DNA of 64,000 nt from Desulfovibrio aminophilus DSM 12254 (GCF_000422565.1 NZ_KE383875.1:66646-130645), one strand, 5' to 3'. Positions 12,405-21,688 are shown, counted from the first letter of the stretch. The notes: generated by a model from the sequence alone, not told the origin. A program made the numbers and translations.

Positions 12405-13298
12405 GTGGAGCTGTATCAGCTGAAAACATTCGTGGCCGTGGCCGATGAGGGCAACCTGTCCCGCGCGGCCGAACGCCTGTTCCTGAGCCAGCCTGCGGTC
12501 AGCGCCCAGATCAAGGCCCTGGAGGAGGAGCTGGGCGTGATCCTGTTCGCCCGCACGCCCAAGGGCATGGAGCCTACCCCGGCCGGGCGCGTGCTCCGCG
12601 ACCGCGCCGAGGCCACCCTGCGCAGCGCCGACGACTTCCTGCACCAGGCCAGAAGCCTCAACGGCAGGCTCACCGGCTCCTTCCGACTGGGGCACAACAC
12701 CGACCCGGAATTCCTGCGCCTGAGCCGCCTGACCCAGGCCGTGTCCCAGGAACACCCGGGCATCTCCCTGGAACTGCTCATCTCCAACTCCGGCGAAATC
12801 CGGCACGACCTTGACTCCGGCCGCCTGGACGCGGGCTACATCTATGGCGAAAGCCCACACCCCTCGGTGGAGACGGCGCTCCTGACACGCTCCCGGCTGG
12901 TCCTGGTTCTGCCCCCCCAATGGAACGCGGAGTGCCGTTCCGAGCCGCTGGAGCGGCTCGCGACCCGACCCTGGCTCTGGGCTCCGCCCGACTGCCCCTT
13001 CCACCGGGCCATCGCCTCCTACGTGGAGGAACGGGGCGTGACTCCCAACAAGGTTCTGGCCGCGAACGACGAGAACATGCTCGTGGCCCTGCTCAAGGCG
13101 GGCAAGGGGGCCTGTTTCCTGCGCCTGGACCGGGCCGAGGCGCTGGCGGCCCGGGGCGAGGGGCAGATATGGGAAGGCGGAGGGCTGGAGATCTCCGTCC
13201 GCCTGGCCTGGGCGGCCCGACGTTCCGCCGACCCCCTGGTGGCCGCCGTGCGGGCCTGCGTGCGCCGCGTCTGGGATCTGCCCGCCGAAAGCGCCTGA
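12405..13298 (+). CDS. LysR-family transcriptional regulator
   Basis: 297 residues. A winged helix-turn-helix lies at 1-65 (LYQLKTFVAVADEGNLSRAAERLFLSQPAVSAQIKALEEELG), followed by a periplasmic-binding-protein-like effector domain from about 90 onwards. The open frame runs back to 12369, but the homologous start is GTG 12405, which has GAGGTGG 4 bases upstream and brings the length to the family norm. The effector is unknown. LysR proteins usually act on a divergent neighbour, here only the small membrane gene at 12267. The next genes (purD-purE-moaA) lie 70 bp downstream and may or may not share its transcript. Confidence 0.9.
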   Translation: MELYQLKTFVAVADEGNLSRAAERLFLSQPAVSAQIKALEEELGVILFARTPKGMEPTPAGRVLRDRAEATLRSADDFLHQARSLNGRLTGSFRLGHNTDPEFLRLSRLTQAVSQEHPGISLELLISNSGEIRHDLDSGRLDAGYIYGESPHPSVETALLTRSRLVLVLPPQWNAECRSEPLERLATRPWLWAPPDCPFHRAIASYVEERGVTPNKVLAANDENMLVALLKAGKGACFLRLDRAEALAARGEGQIWEGGGLEISVRLAWAARRSADPLVAAVRACVRRVWDLPAESA

Positions 13299-13368
13299 AC
13301 CGCCGCACCTTGCCAACCCCCCCCCTTTCCACTACACCGAAAGGGATTTTTCCCAGCGAGGTGATCCC

Positions 13369-14649
13369 ATGCGCATCCTCATCGTCGGTTCCGGCGGCCG
13401 CGAACACGCCCTGGCCTGGAAGCTGCGCCAGAGCCCCCTGGTCATGGACCTGTTCATCGCCCCCGGCAACGGCGGCACGGCCCAGGAGGGCGTCAACGTG
13501 CCGGTGGCCGACTCCGACCTGCCCGGTCTGGTGGCCCTGGCCAAGGAAAAGCGGATCGACCTGGTGGTCGCCGGTCCCGAGGCCCCCCTGGTCCTGGGGC
13601 TGCAGAACGCCCTGGAGAAGGAGGGCATCCCCTGCTTCGGCCCCAGCGCCTTCGCGGCCAACCTGGAAGGCAGCAAGGCCTTCTCCAAGACCGTCATGCG
13701 CGAGTCCGGCGTGCCCACCGCGCCGTTCATGGTCTTCGATGAATTCGAGCGCGCCCGGGCCTTCGTCCAGGAGCGCGGCGCTCCCCTGGTGATCAAGGCC
13801 GACGGCCTGGCCGCGGGCAAGGGCGTGGTGGTGGTCAAGACCACCGAGGAGGCCCTGGCCACGCTGGAAGACATGATGGTCCGCAAGGTCTTCGGCTCGG
13901 CCGGGGACCGCGTGGTGGTCGAGGAGGCCCTGACGGGCGAGGAGGCCTCCTTCCTGGCCTTCTGCGACGGCGAGCGCTACGCCGTGCTGCCTTCGGCCCA
14001 GGACCACAAGGCCGTCGGGGAAGGCGACACCGGCCCCAACACCGGCGGCATGGGGGCCTACAGCCCAGCCCCGATCCTGCCCCGTGAACGCTACGAAGAG
14101 ACCGCCGAACTGGTCATCGCGCCCATCCTCAGGAATCTGGCCAACAAGGGCCAGCCCTTCCGGGGCGTGCTCTACGCCGGGCTGATGTACACCGACAAGG
14201 GCCCCATGGTCCTGGAATACAACGTACGCTTCGGCGATCCCGAGTGCCAGCCGCTGCTCCTGCGTCTGGACTCGGATCTGGCCGAAATCATGCTGGCCTG
14301 CGCCCGAGGCGATCTGGGCGGCGTGGAAGTCCGCTGCCGCCCCGAAACCGCGCTCTGCGTGGTCATGGCCGCCAAGGGTTATCCCGGAGCCTACCCCAAG
14401 GGCATGGAGATCACCGGCATCCCCGAGGCCGACGCCGTGCCCGGGGTCAAGGTCTTCCAGGCCGGAACCCGGCTGGAGGGCGGCAAGATCTTCAGCAGCG
14501 GCGGACGGATTCTGGACGTCACGGCCCTGGGAGCGGACCTGGCCCAGGCGCAGAAGGCCGCCTACGAGGCCGTGGGGCGCATTCATTTCCAAAACAGTTA
14601 TTTCCGAGGCGACATCGGCGCCAAGGGACTGAAACGAATCGGAGGATGA
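13369..14649 (+). CDS. purD: Phosphoribosylamine-glycine ligase
   Basis: Second step of purine biosynthesis: ATP-dependent joining of glycine to 5-phosphoribosylamine. The 426-residue length is typical. It starts MRILIVGSGGREHALAWKL and contains GPEAPLVLGL near 80, the ATP-grasp stretch LVIKADGLAAGKGV near 141 and PNTGGMGAYSP near 222. A ribosome site (GAGGTG) lies just before ATG 13369. It ends 7 bp before purE, so the two are clearly one operon. Confidence 0.97.
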   Translation: MRILIVGSGGREHALAWKLRQSPLVMDLFIAPGNGGTAQEGVNVPVADSDLPGLVALAKEKRIDLVVAGPEAPLVLGLQNALEKEGIPCFGPSAFAANLEGSKAFSKTVMRESGVPTAPFMVFDEFERARAFVQERGAPLVIKADGLAAGKGVVVVKTTEEALATLEDMMVRKVFGSAGDRVVVEEALTGEEASFLAFCDGERYAVLPSAQDHKAVGEGDTGPNTGGMGAYSPAPILPRERYEETAELVIAPILRNLANKGQPFRGVLYAGLMYTDKGPMVLEYNVRFGDPECQPLLLRLDSDLAEIMLACARGDLGGVEVRCRPETALCVVMAAKGYPGAYPKGMEITGIPEADAVPGVKVFQAGTRLEGGKIFSSGGRILDVTALGADLAQAQKAAYEAVGRIHFQNSYFRGDIGAKGLKRIGG

Positions 14650-14656
14650 CGGCCGT

Positions 14657-15151
14657 ATGGTCAAGGTCGCGATCTTCATGGGCAGCATCTCGGACGAGGA
14701 AAAAATGCGGCCCTGTTCCCAGGTTCTGAACGACCTGGGCGTGGAGCACCTCTTCACCGTCACCAGCGCGCACCGCACTCCGGAGCGCACGGCCCGGCTC
14801 GTGGCCGAGCTGGAGGCCGGAGGCTGCCAGGTCTTCATCTGCGCTGCGGGAATGGCCGCGCATCTGGCCGGGGCCGTGGCCGCCAAGACGGCCAAACCGG
14901 TCATCGGCGTGCCGCTTTCGGCATCAGCCCTGGGCGGCATGGACGCCCTGCTCTCCACGGTGATGATGCCCCCCGGCTTCCCCGTGGGCACCGTGGCCCT
15001 GGATTCGGCCGGGGCGCGCAACGCCGCTTGGCTGGCCGCCCAGATCCTGGCCCTTTCCGACCCGGAGCTGGCCGGGCGCATCACCAAGGCCCGCGAGGGC
15101 TTCGTCGCCTCCGTGGAGAAGGCGGCGGCCTCGCTGGAAGAGAAAAAGTGA
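14657..15151 (+). CDS. purE: N5-carboxyaminoimidazole ribonucleotide mutase
   Basis: 164 residues, class I PurE, converting N5-CAIR to CAIR in purine synthesis. The phosphate-binding start VAIFMGSISDEEKM and the active-site blocks TSAHRTPERT near 35 and GVPLSASALGGMDALLST near 85 are all present. The usual start is SD(W/L)-rich, and here SDEEKM is a normal variant. It sits 7 bp behind purD, and its TGA overlaps the GTG start of moaA by GTGA. No purK is in the window. Confidence 0.96.
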   Translation: MVKVAIFMGSISDEEKMRPCSQVLNDLGVEHLFTVTSAHRTPERTARLVAELEAGGCQVFICAAGMAAHLAGAVAAKTAKPVIGVPLSASALGGMDALLSTVMMPPGFPVGTVALDSAGARNAAWLAAQILALSDPELAGRITKAREGFVASVEKAAASLEEKK

Positions 15152-16140
15152 TCCTCAAGGACGCCCGCCAGCGGGTGGTGAACTACCTGCGCATCAGCGT
15201 CACGGACCGCTGCAATCTGCGCTGTCTGTACTGCTCGGCCCAGGACCAGGAGTTCATTCCGCACCCGGAGATCCTGCGCTACGAGGAACTCCTCGAGATC
15301 ATCGCCCTGGCCCGCGGCCTGTCCATCGGCAAGGTCCGGTTCACCGGCGGTGAACCGTTCGCGCGCAAGGGCTTCCCGGAATTCGTGGCCGAGGTGTTGG
15401 CCCGTTTCCCGGACCTGGACCTGCGGGTGACGACCAACGCCACGCTCATCGGGCCGCATCTCGCCTTTCTGCGTGACCGGGGACTCAAGCGGCTGAACAT
15501 CTCCCTGGACACCCTGGACCCGGCGAAGTTCGCCCGGATCACCGGCCGGGATCTGTTCCCCGAAGTCTGGGCGAACATCCGGAGCGCCCTGGACCTGGGC
15601 TTCCGCGTCAAGATCAACGCCGTGGCCATGAAGGGCGTCAACGACGCCGAACTGGGAGCCTTCCTGGACCTGGCCCGCACCCGCCCGTTGGACGTGCGCT
15701 TCATCGAGTTCATGCCCATGGGCGGTTCGGACTGGAGCCCGGAATCGGTCTGGACCGCCGGGGAGATCCTGGAACAGGCCCGCGGCCTGGCCGATCTCAC
15801 TCCCCTGCCCCGGCTCGGTGCGGATCAGGGCCCGGCGCGGGTCTACGCCATCACCGGAGGCCTGGGCCGCTTCGGGCTCATCTCGCCCCTGACCGACCAC
15901 TTCTGCGGCACGTGCAACCGCCTGCGACTGACGGCCGACGGCCACCTGCGCACCTGCCTGTTTTCGGACAAGGTCTATCGGCTCAAGGGCATCCTGCGCC
16001 ACCCCCGGCTGGGAGCCGAGCACGTGCGCCGGGTCATGCTCCTGGCCAACGAACGCAAGCCTTTGGGGCACGACATCCTGGAAAAGCGGGCACGCGGACG
16101 TGGCGTCTGCGGCACGCCCATGTCCGCCATCGGCGGCTGA
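15148..16140 (+). CDS. moaA: GTP 3',8-cyclase, molybdenum cofactor biosynthesis
   Basis: Radical SAM enzyme for the first step of molybdopterin synthesis. I take the GTG at 15148 (GTGA overlap with purE), which gives 330 residues and the normal N-terminus ILKDARQRVVNYLRIS; upstream codons in this frame overlap purE and are spurious. The SAM cluster motif is CNLRCLYC near 20, with TGGEPFARKGF near 70. The second cluster cysteines are FCGTCNRLR plus the later TCLF. The C-terminus ends in GTPMSAIGG, so the double-glycine tail is intact. Translational coupling of a moco gene to purine genes is unusual but both use purine nucleotides. Confidence 0.96.
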   Translation: MILKDARQRVVNYLRISVTDRCNLRCLYCSAQDQEFIPHPEILRYEELLEIIALARGLSIGKVRFTGGEPFARKGFPEFVAEVLARFPDLDLRVTTNATLIGPHLAFLRDRGLKRLNISLDTLDPAKFARITGRDLFPEVWANIRSALDLGFRVKINAVAMKGVNDAELGAFLDLARTRPLDVRFIEFMPMGGSDWSPESVWTAGEILEQARGLADLTPLPRLGADQGPARVYAITGGLGRFGLISPLTDHFCGTCNRLRLTADGHLRTCLFSDKVYRLKGILRHPRLGAEHVRRVMLLANERKPLGHDILEKRARGRGVCGTPMSAIGG

Positions 16141-16159
16141 CGGATCGTCCGCCGCCCGG

Positions 16160-16420
16160 TCAGTTGGTCGCCGCGCCGGAAATCGGGCGCGGCGCGGCCG
16201 TTTCAGCGGCCAGCCGGACCACGTGGGTGGAGAAGACCTTCTCCCCGGGGGAGCAACGGGGGCAGCCCTCGGAGACGATCATGCAGGTCTCGTCCAGGGA
16301 GGCGGGATCGATGCCCGCGCCGAGAAGGATGCGCGTCGTGTCTCCGGCGGCCCAGAGCAAGGGATGGCCGCATTGGGCGCATTCCACATAGAGCAGTTCG
16401 GGGTCCATTCTTTTCGCCAT
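16160..16420 (-). CDS. Small zinc-ribbon-like hypothetical protein
   Basis: 86 residues, convergent with moaA (19 bp apart). It holds two cysteine pairs, CAQCGHPLLW near 14 and CPRCSPGEK near 53, plus a lone Cys46, spaced like a four-cysteine zinc ribbon. ATG 16420 has GGGTGG 6 bases upstream. A similar architecture (paired CxxC, about 70-90 residues) recurs at 21689-21907, but the two are not obviously homologous. Binding partner and function are unknown. Confidence 0.6.
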   Translation of the reverse strand: MAKRMDPELLYVECAQCGHPLLWAAGDTTRILLGAGIDPASLDETCMIVSEGCPRCSPGEKVFSTHVVRLAAETAAPRPISGAATN

Positions 16421-16620
16421 GTTTCCACCCTGATTCCTTCGCTCGTGCGTTCAAGGATGGATTCCGCCTGGACACTCCAGGTAAGAGGATAACCCGCGTC
16501 GACGAAAAAGCAAGTTCCTTTTCTCCCGCACTTTTTCCCATCTCTCCACAAGACCGCGCCAAGCCTTGGCCGAACCCACGCAGCAAGCGATAAAACCTAA
16601 CGGAAAGCTCAAGATTGCTT

Positions 16621-16649
16621 TTGACTTTTCAAGAATCATGGGATGTAAG
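16621..16649 (+). promoter_or_regulatory. Sigma70-type promoter of the MucR gene
   Basis: TTGACT at 16621-16626, a 17-base spacer and TGTAAG at 16644-16649 (4 of 6 to consensus). Transcription would begin near 16656, 11 bases before the AGGAGG ribosome site. Confidence 0.5.
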
Positions 16650-16676
16650 AGCCCTGTTTCGCAAAGGAGGAGGCGC

Positions 16677-17060
16677 ATGGAGTTTCCGTTGAAGGCCGCC
16701 ATCGAGCTGACGGCCGCACAGGCCCGCGTGAGGGCCATGACGGCGGAGGAGATGCTGGATCTGATCCGAGGATTGAACGCCCGCCTCGACGACGTTCGAT
16801 CCCAGGCCGGACCGCAGGAGGACGCGGCTCCCCTTGATCCGCGCAAGGCCGTGCGCGAGAAGAGCATCATCTGCATGGAGTCCGGGCGGCCCTTCCGTGT
16901 GCTCACCCGACGACATCTGGCCAAATACGGACTGACCCCCGAGCAGTACCGGGCCAAGTGGGGCTACCCCGCGGACATGCCCTTGATCTGCAAGGCCCTG
17001 CAGCGCGAGCGCCGCAAGAAGATGCGCGAGATCAAGCTCTGGGAAAAAAGAGGGAAATAG
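16677..17060 (+). CDS. MucR/Ros-family transcriptional regulator
   Basis: 127 residues. The C-terminal half is the Ros/MucR DNA-binding domain (ICMESGRPFRVLTRRHLAKYGLTPEQYRAKWG from about 61), followed by the usual basic tail. The start at 16677 is fixed by a strong AGGAGG 6 bases upstream; the open frame reaches back to 16566 without another ribosome site. The zinc-finger ligands are incomplete: the second cysteine is Ser (CMES) and the second histidine position is Tyr (HLAKY), so the fold is probably zinc-free, as reported for several MucR relatives. It has its own promoter and terminator, so it is monocistronic. Targets are unknown. Confidence 0.9.
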   Translation: MEFPLKAAIELTAAQARVRAMTAEEMLDLIRGLNARLDDVRSQAGPQEDAAPLDPRKAVREKSIICMESGRPFRVLTRRHLAKYGLTPEQYRAKWGYPADMPLICKALQRERRKKMREIKLWEKRGK

Positions 17061-17080
17061 GCTCCGGCCGAAACAGACGG

Positions 17081-17119
17081 CGGCGGGATGGGCCTTCGGC
17101 CCGTCCCGCCGCGTTTTTT
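17081..17119 (+). terminator. Rho-independent terminator of the MucR gene
   Basis: A strong GC stem begins CGGCGGGA and closes TCCCGCCG around an inner GGGCC/GGCCC stem with a TTC loop. Six T residues (17114-17119) follow. It lies 21 bases after the stop codon. Confidence 0.88.
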
Positions 17120-17170
17120 GGCGGCGGACGGCGGCCCTTGCGGACCGACGTTCGCCGGAGAGGGCGATGG

Positions 17171-18277
17171 TTACGCCAGGGCCGCCTCGGGGCTGCTGGA
17201 GTCGATGCCGAAGGCCTCGCCCACCGCCTTGTAGGTCAGCTTGCCCTTATGGGTGTTCAGGCCCTTGAGCAGGCTCGGATCCTCGCGCAGGGCCTCGAGG
17301 CCCTTGTCCGCGAGCTTCATGGCGTACGGCAGGGTCTGGTTGACGAGGGCGAAGGTCGAGGTGCGCGGCACGGCGCCGGGCATGTTGGCCACGCCGTAAT
17401 GCACCACGCCGTCCACCACATAGGTGGGGTGGTCGTGGGTGGTGGCCTTGATGGTTTCCACGCAGCCGCCCTGGTCCACGGCCACGTCCACGATCACCGA
17501 GCCCTCCTTCATGGTCGAGAGCATGTCCCGGGTGACCAGGCGCGGTGCCTTGGCGCCGGTGACGAGCACCGCGCCCACCACCAGGTCGGCGCGCTTCACG
17601 GCCTCACGGATGTTCGGCTCGGTGGAGGCCATGGTGATGAGCCGTCCCTGGAAGATATCGTCCAGGTACTGCAGCCGCGAGTGGGAAAGATCCATGATCA
17701 TGACCCGGGCGCCCATGCCCACGGCGACCTTGGCCGCATTGGTGCCGACCACGCCGCCGCCGAGGATGAGCACGAAGGCCGGGGGCACGCCGGGCACGCC
17801 GCCCAGGATCACGCCGCGCCCGCCCTGGGTCTTCTCCAGATAGTGAGCACCCACTTGGGTAGCCATCCGTCCGGCCACTTCACTCATGGGCATGAGCAGG
17901 GGCAGGCTTCCGTCGGCCTTCTGCACGGTCTCGTAGGCCACGGACGTGGTCCCGGACTTGAGCAGGGCGTCGGTCTGGGGTCGGTCCGCGGCCAAATGCA
18001 GATAGGTGAAGAGCAGCAGGTCATCACGCAGGTACTTGTATTCCGCCGACACGGGCTCCTTGACCTTGATGACCATCTGGGCCGCCCAGGCGTCCTTGGC
18101 GTTCACCAGCTTGGCCCCGGCGGCCTGGTACTCGGCGTCGGACAAACCGCTGCCCAGACCGGCGCCGCTCTCCACGAGCACGGTGTGCCCGCGACGGGCC
18201 AGGCTCTCCACGGCGCCGGGGGTCATGGACACCCGGTTCTCCAGCGTCTTGATCTCCTTGGGAATGCCGATGATCAT
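17171..18277 (-). CDS. ald: Alanine dehydrogenase
   Basis: NAD-dependent interconversion of L-alanine with pyruvate and ammonia, in the cytoplasm. It has 368 residues, the family length, starting [21 protein letters not shown]. The Rossmann fold glycine motif is [20 protein letters not shown] near 170. Conserved [11 protein letters not shown] lies near 270. AGGAG precedes ATG 18277. It lies 27 bp behind an Lrp-family gene on the same strand, an arrangement in which the regulator usually senses alanine or a branched amino acid and controls ald. A product of pyruvate and ammonia links it to the por and amtB/gln genes in this window. Confidence 0.96.
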   Translation of the reverse strand: MIIGIPKEIKTLENRVSMTPGAVESLARRGHTVLVESGAGLGSGLSDAEYQAAGAKLVNAKDAWAAQMVIKVKEPVSAEYKYLRDDLLLFTYLHLAADRPQTDALLKSGTTSVAYETVQKADGSLPLLMPMSEVAGRMATQVGAHYLEKTQGGRGVILGGVPGVPPAFVLILGGGVVGTNAAKVAVGMGARVMIMDLSHSRLQYLDDIFQGRLITMASTEPNIREAVKRADLVVGAVLVTGAKAPRLVTRDMLSTMKEGSVIVDVAVDQGGCVETIKATTHDHPTYVVDGVVHYGVANMPGAVPRTSTFALVNQTLPYAMKLADKGLEALREDPSLLKGLNTHKGKLTYKAVGEAFGIDSSSPEAALA

Positions 18278-18304
18278 GGGAAGGCTCCTGTCTGGGGTTG
18301 GTGA

Positions 18305-18802
18305 TTAGGATTCAGGAAACCAGACGCGCGCGCCCCGGGGCAGGGGCACCCACTTGCGCCTGGCCTTCATGACCACGAAGGTTTCACTGGAGCCGATGCC
18401 GCCCACCTGGGACAGATCCCGGTCCAGAAAGGAATACAGTTCGCCTACGTCGTCGGGCAGAACCAACTCCACCAGGATGTCGTAGCGCCCGGTGACCACT
18501 GCGGCCCAATTGACGTTCGGCAGACCCGCGATCTGCTCAAGCTTCTCGTCCAACAGCTTGTGGCTGGTGAGCGAGAGTCCCACCAGGGCCACGCAGATTC
18601 CCTTGACCCGGAACGGGTCCACCAGTCCGGCCACCTTGACCAGGCTCGCGCGCAGCAGATTCTTCAGCCTGGAGCGCACGGTGGGTCCGCTCACGCCCAA
18701 CTTCGCGGCCAAATCTCCGGCCGAAGCCTGGCCGTTCTCCGCCAGAACGGCCACGAGGCGCTTGTCCAACTGGTCGAGGGGAACTTTCATCTGTGGAACC
18801 AT
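18305..18802 (-). CDS. Lrp/AsnC-family transcriptional regulator
   Basis: 165 residues. The N-terminal helix-turn-helix is LDKRLVAVLAENGQASAGDLAAKLGVSGPTVRSRLKNL (10-48). A RAM/ACT-like effector domain follows from about 70, including VVTGRYDILVELVLPD. ATG 18802 has AAAGGA 6 bases upstream; an internal ATG at 18790 is the alternative. It precedes ald by 27 bp, so it probably activates or represses that gene in response to alanine. The AT-rich 178 bp upstream is also the leader region of the divergent MerR-like gene. Confidence 0.92.
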   Translation of the reverse strand: MVPQMKVPLDQLDKRLVAVLAENGQASAGDLAAKLGVSGPTVRSRLKNLLRASLVKVAGLVDPFRVKGICVALVGLSLTSHKLLDEKLEQIAGLPNVNWAAVVTGRYDILVELVLPDDVGELYSFLDRDLSQVGGIGSSETFVVMKARRKWVPLPRGARVWFPES

Positions 18803-18832
18803 TTTTTCCTTTATGAAAATTTATAGCGGCTT

Positions 18833-18860
18833 TTTATTCTTTTCAGAAAATATTTGTCAA
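18833..18860 (-). promoter_or_regulatory. Sigma70 promoter of the lrp-ald unit
   Basis: On the minus strand TTGACA (18860-18855) is followed after 16 bases by AATAAA (18838-18833). The surrounding 60 bases are very AT-rich against a GC-rich background. The start would fall near 18826, giving a 24-base leader. Confidence 0.55.
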
Positions 18861-18980
18861 TAATTTTTTCATTACTTCAATTCTGTAATTCTGCCGGGCA
18901 CAAGGCCGCGGCCCCAGCCTTGTGCCCCGGCGCCCCTTCATGTATATCCTGGCAAACCGGAACCGGAGGGCAAGAACACG

Positions 18981-19595
18981 GTGGCGGAAAAACGCCTCTT
19001 ATCCGTGGCCGAGATCGCGCGACAGCTGGACGTGCCGGAATCCACCCTGCACTACTGGAAGAACCGCTTCTCTCAATATCTGCCGAGCTTCGGCCGGGGC
19101 CGTCTGAAGCGCTTCCAACCCGAAGCCGTGGAGGCCTTCCGGACCATCGCCCGCCTGCTCAAGTCCGGGCGCTCCTCGGAAGAGGTCATGGCCGAGCTGG
19201 CCCGAACCTACCCCCTCAACGCCCAGGCCGTCCCGCCCCTCTCCGAGACTTCGCCTCCGCTGCCCGAGCAGGCCCTGGAACCGGCCCTTCGCTTGGCCGC
19301 CGGAATGGGCCTGGAAATGGCCCGAGCCTTGGGCCAGGGCATCCGCGAAGCCCTCACCGGACTGGTTCCGCCCCAAGCCCTACCCGCCGAGGACACCACC
19401 CGCATCCAGGAAACCCTTGATGAGGCGGCCCAGCGGCTGGCCTGCCACTCCGGCGAACTCGAAACCCTGCGCGCCGAAAACCTCGATCTCAAGGGCAAGC
19501 TCCAGATCCTCGAAGCCGAGTTGGTCCGTCTGCGCAAGGACCGCCGCGAGCTGGAGCGCTTCCTTCTTGACAAAATCAAGGGCATGACTACCTGA
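18981..19595 (+). CDS. MerR-like helix-turn-helix protein with C-terminal coiled coil
   Basis: 204 residues from GTG 18981, with GGAGGG 11 bases upstream. The first 70 residues form a MerR-type winged helix (LLSVAEIARQLDVPESTLHYWKNRF). A proline-rich linker and a Leu/Glu/Arg-rich coiled coil (about 135-200, ETLRAENLDLKGKLQILEAE) follow. There are no metal-binding cysteines of the classical MerR effector domain, so it is a one-domain DNA binder with a dimerisation or partner-binding tail. It precedes htpG by 118 bp and may regulate it, but a terminator-like hairpin separates them. Function unassigned. Confidence 0.8.
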   Translation: MAEKRLLSVAEIARQLDVPESTLHYWKNRFSQYLPSFGRGRLKRFQPEAVEAFRTIARLLKSGRSSEEVMAELARTYPLNAQAVPPLSETSPPLPEQALEPALRLAAGMGLEMARALGQGIREALTGLVPPQALPAEDTTRIQETLDEAAQRLACHSGELETLRAENLDLKGKLQILEAELVRLRKDRRELERFLLDKIKGMTT

Positions 19596-19662
19596 ACCCT
19601 CGGCGCCGGGCCGTCCGGGGCCGCCAGCCCCTCCCCGCGCCATCGTTCCCTTCCCGTCCGGG

Positions 19663-19690
19663 CGTCCCGTCCCGACGGGACGACTCTTTT
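19663..19690 (+). terminator. Terminator-like hairpin between the MerR-like gene and htpG
   Basis: CGTCCCGT / ACGGGACG forms an 8-bp stem with loop CCCG, followed by ACTCTTTTCTTC. The T-run is interrupted. It lies 32 bases before the htpG start, so it could equally be a leader element of htpG. Confidence 0.55.
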
Positions 19691-19713
19691 CTTCATTCAA
19701 GGAGACTTTCGGC

Positions 19714-21636
19714 ATGAGCGCCACGGAAAAGACCTTCGAATTCAAGGCGGAAATCAAACAGCTTCTCGAAATCCTGGTCCATTCCCTCTACACCAACAAG
19801 GAAATCTTCCTCCGCGAGCTCGTCTCCAACGCCTCCGACGCACTGGACAAGCAGCGCTTCGCCGCCGCGTCCGGCGAGGACGCGGCCGAGGACGCGGCCC
19901 CGGCCATCCGCATCGATCTGGACGCCGAGGCCAAGACCCTGGCGGTGACCGACAACGGCATCGGCATGACCCGAGAGGAACTGGTCCAGAACATCGGCAC
20001 CATCGCCCACTCGGGCTCGGCCGAGTTCGCCCGCCGCGTGGCCCAGGCCAAGAACAACGGCGGCTCCACGGGTCTGGACAACCTCATCGGCCGTTTCGGC
20101 GTGGGCTTCTACTCCGTGTACATGGTCGCGGATGCGGTGGAGGTGACCACCAGAAGCGCCCAGGCCGGCGCCCCGGCCCAGGTCTGGACCTCGGACGGAA
20201 AGGGCTCCTACACCATCACCGAGGCTCCGGCGGACACCCCGCGCGGCACGCGCATCCTCGTGCGGCTCAAGCCCGACCTGGTGCCCCAGTTCACGGACCC
20301 GGAGCTGATCAAGGAGATCATCAAGCGCCATTCCAATTTCATCTCCTTCCCCATCCTGGTCAACGGCGAACGGGTGAACACCGTGCCCGCGCTCTGGCGC
20401 GAGCCGAAATTCCAGGTCACGCCCGAGCAGTACAAGGAGTTTTACTCCTTCCTGACCCATGACGACGCCGAACCCCTGGCGAACATGCACATCTCCGTGG
20501 ACGCTCCGGTGCAGTTCAACGCCCTGCTTTTCGTGCCGCCCCACGACACCGACCTCCTGGGCCTGAACCGCGAAGACTGGGGCCAGGACCTCTACGTACG
20601 CCGGGTGCTCATCGAGCGCCGCGACAAGGATCTGCTGCCGCGCTATCTGTCTTTCGTGCGCGGCGTGGTGGACACCGAGGATCTGCCCCTGAACATCTCG
20701 CGCGAGACGCTCCAGGACAACCTGCTCATCCGCAAGATGCACTCCACCCTGACCAAACAGGTCCTCGGCGAACTGGAGAAGATGACGACGGACGCGGACA
20801 AGTACGCCGCGTTCTGGCGCGCCCACGGCCAGATTTTCAAGACCGGTTACTCGGACTATGTCAACCGGGAGAAGTTCGCCGCCCTGCTGCGCTTCAACTC
20901 CTCGGCCGACACCGACGCCCAGGGCCTGACCTCGCTGGACACCTACATCGATCGCGCCAAAACCGGCCAGAAGGCCGTGTACTACGCCTTCGCGCCCAGC
21001 CGCGAGGCCGCCGGTCTCTCGCCGCACCTGGAGATATTCCGGCGCAAAGGACTGGAGGTGCTCTACCTCTACGAACCCGTGGACGAGTTCGTCATGGAGA
21101 GCCTGCGGGAATATAAGGAATTCAAGCTGACGGCCGCCGAGCACGCCCCGGCCGCCGACCTGGAGCAATTCCCGGACGAGGCCGGGAAGCGCACGGCCGA
21201 GGAGCTGTCCGGGAAGGACGCCGAGGCCCTGCCCGGGCTGCTGGCCCGCATCAAGGACATCCTCGGGGAGCAAGTCACGGAGGTGAAGGCCTCCGAGCGG
21301 CTCTCCGAAAGCCCGGTCTGCCTGGCCAACCCCGATGGCCGGGTGACCTCCTCCATGGACAAGATCATGCGCGTCATGAGCCGGGACACGAGCATTCCCA
21401 AGAAGGTTCTGGAGGTGAACCCGGACCACCCCCTGGTGCGCAACCTTCTGGGCGTGTTCCGCGCGAACCCCGAAGATCCTTTCCTGGAGCAGGCCATCCG
21501 GCAGCTCTTCGAGTCGGCCCTGCTCCTGGACGGCTACCTAGCCGACCCGCACGCCCTGGTGGGACGCATGCAGGATCTGCTGACCAAGGCCAGCGGCTGG
21601 TACGCGAAGACCCGCGAACAGAACGGGAACTCATGA
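19714..21636 (+). CDS. htpG: Molecular chaperone HtpG (Hsp90)
   Basis: 640-residue ATP-dependent chaperone. The GHKL ATPase motifs are ELVSNASDALDK near 31, DNGIGMTREEL near 85 and IGRFGVGFYSVYMVAD near 124. The middle domain includes RRVLIE and NISRETLQDN. The C-terminal dimerisation domain is complete and lacks the eukaryotic MEEVD tail, as expected. AAGGAG lies 10 bases before ATG 19714. It is followed by a strong bidirectional terminator at its stop. No heat-shock promoter could be recognised by eye. Confidence 0.97.
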   Translation: MSATEKTFEFKAEIKQLLEILVHSLYTNKEIFLRELVSNASDALDKQRFAAASGEDAAEDAAPAIRIDLDAEAKTLAVTDNGIGMTREELVQNIGTIAHSGSAEFARRVAQAKNNGGSTGLDNLIGRFGVGFYSVYMVADAVEVTTRSAQAGAPAQVWTSDGKGSYTITEAPADTPRGTRILVRLKPDLVPQFTDPELIKEIIKRHSNFISFPILVNGERVNTVPALWREPKFQVTPEQYKEFYSFLTHDDAEPLANMHISVDAPVQFNALLFVPPHDTDLLGLNREDWGQDLYVRRVLIERRDKDLLPRYLSFVRGVVDTEDLPLNISRETLQDNLLIRKMHSTLTKQVLGELEKMTTDADKYAAFWRAHGQIFKTGYSDYVNREKFAALLRFNSSADTDAQGLTSLDTYIDRAKTGQKAVYYAFAPSREAAGLSPHLEIFRRKGLEVLYLYEPVDEFVMESLREYKEFKLTAAEHAPAADLEQFPDEAGKRTAEELSGKDAEALPGLLARIKDILGEQVTEVKASERLSESPVCLANPDGRVTSSMDKIMRVMSRDTSIPKKVLEVNPDHPLVRNLLGVFRANPEDPFLEQAIRQLFESALLLDGYLADPHALVGRMQDLLTKASGWYAKTREQNGNS

Positions 21637-21668
21637 GAAAAGGCGGGGTTTCGGCCCCGCCTTTTCTC
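21635..21668. terminator. Bidirectional terminator at the end of htpG
   Basis: A perfect 14-bp stem GAGAAAAGGCGGGG / CCCCGCCTTTTCTC with loop TTTCGG. It starts inside the htpG stop codon and carries T-rich flanks in both directions, serving htpG and the convergent small gene. Confidence 0.85.
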
Positions 21669-21688
21669 CCTTTCCCCCGTCCCGAACG

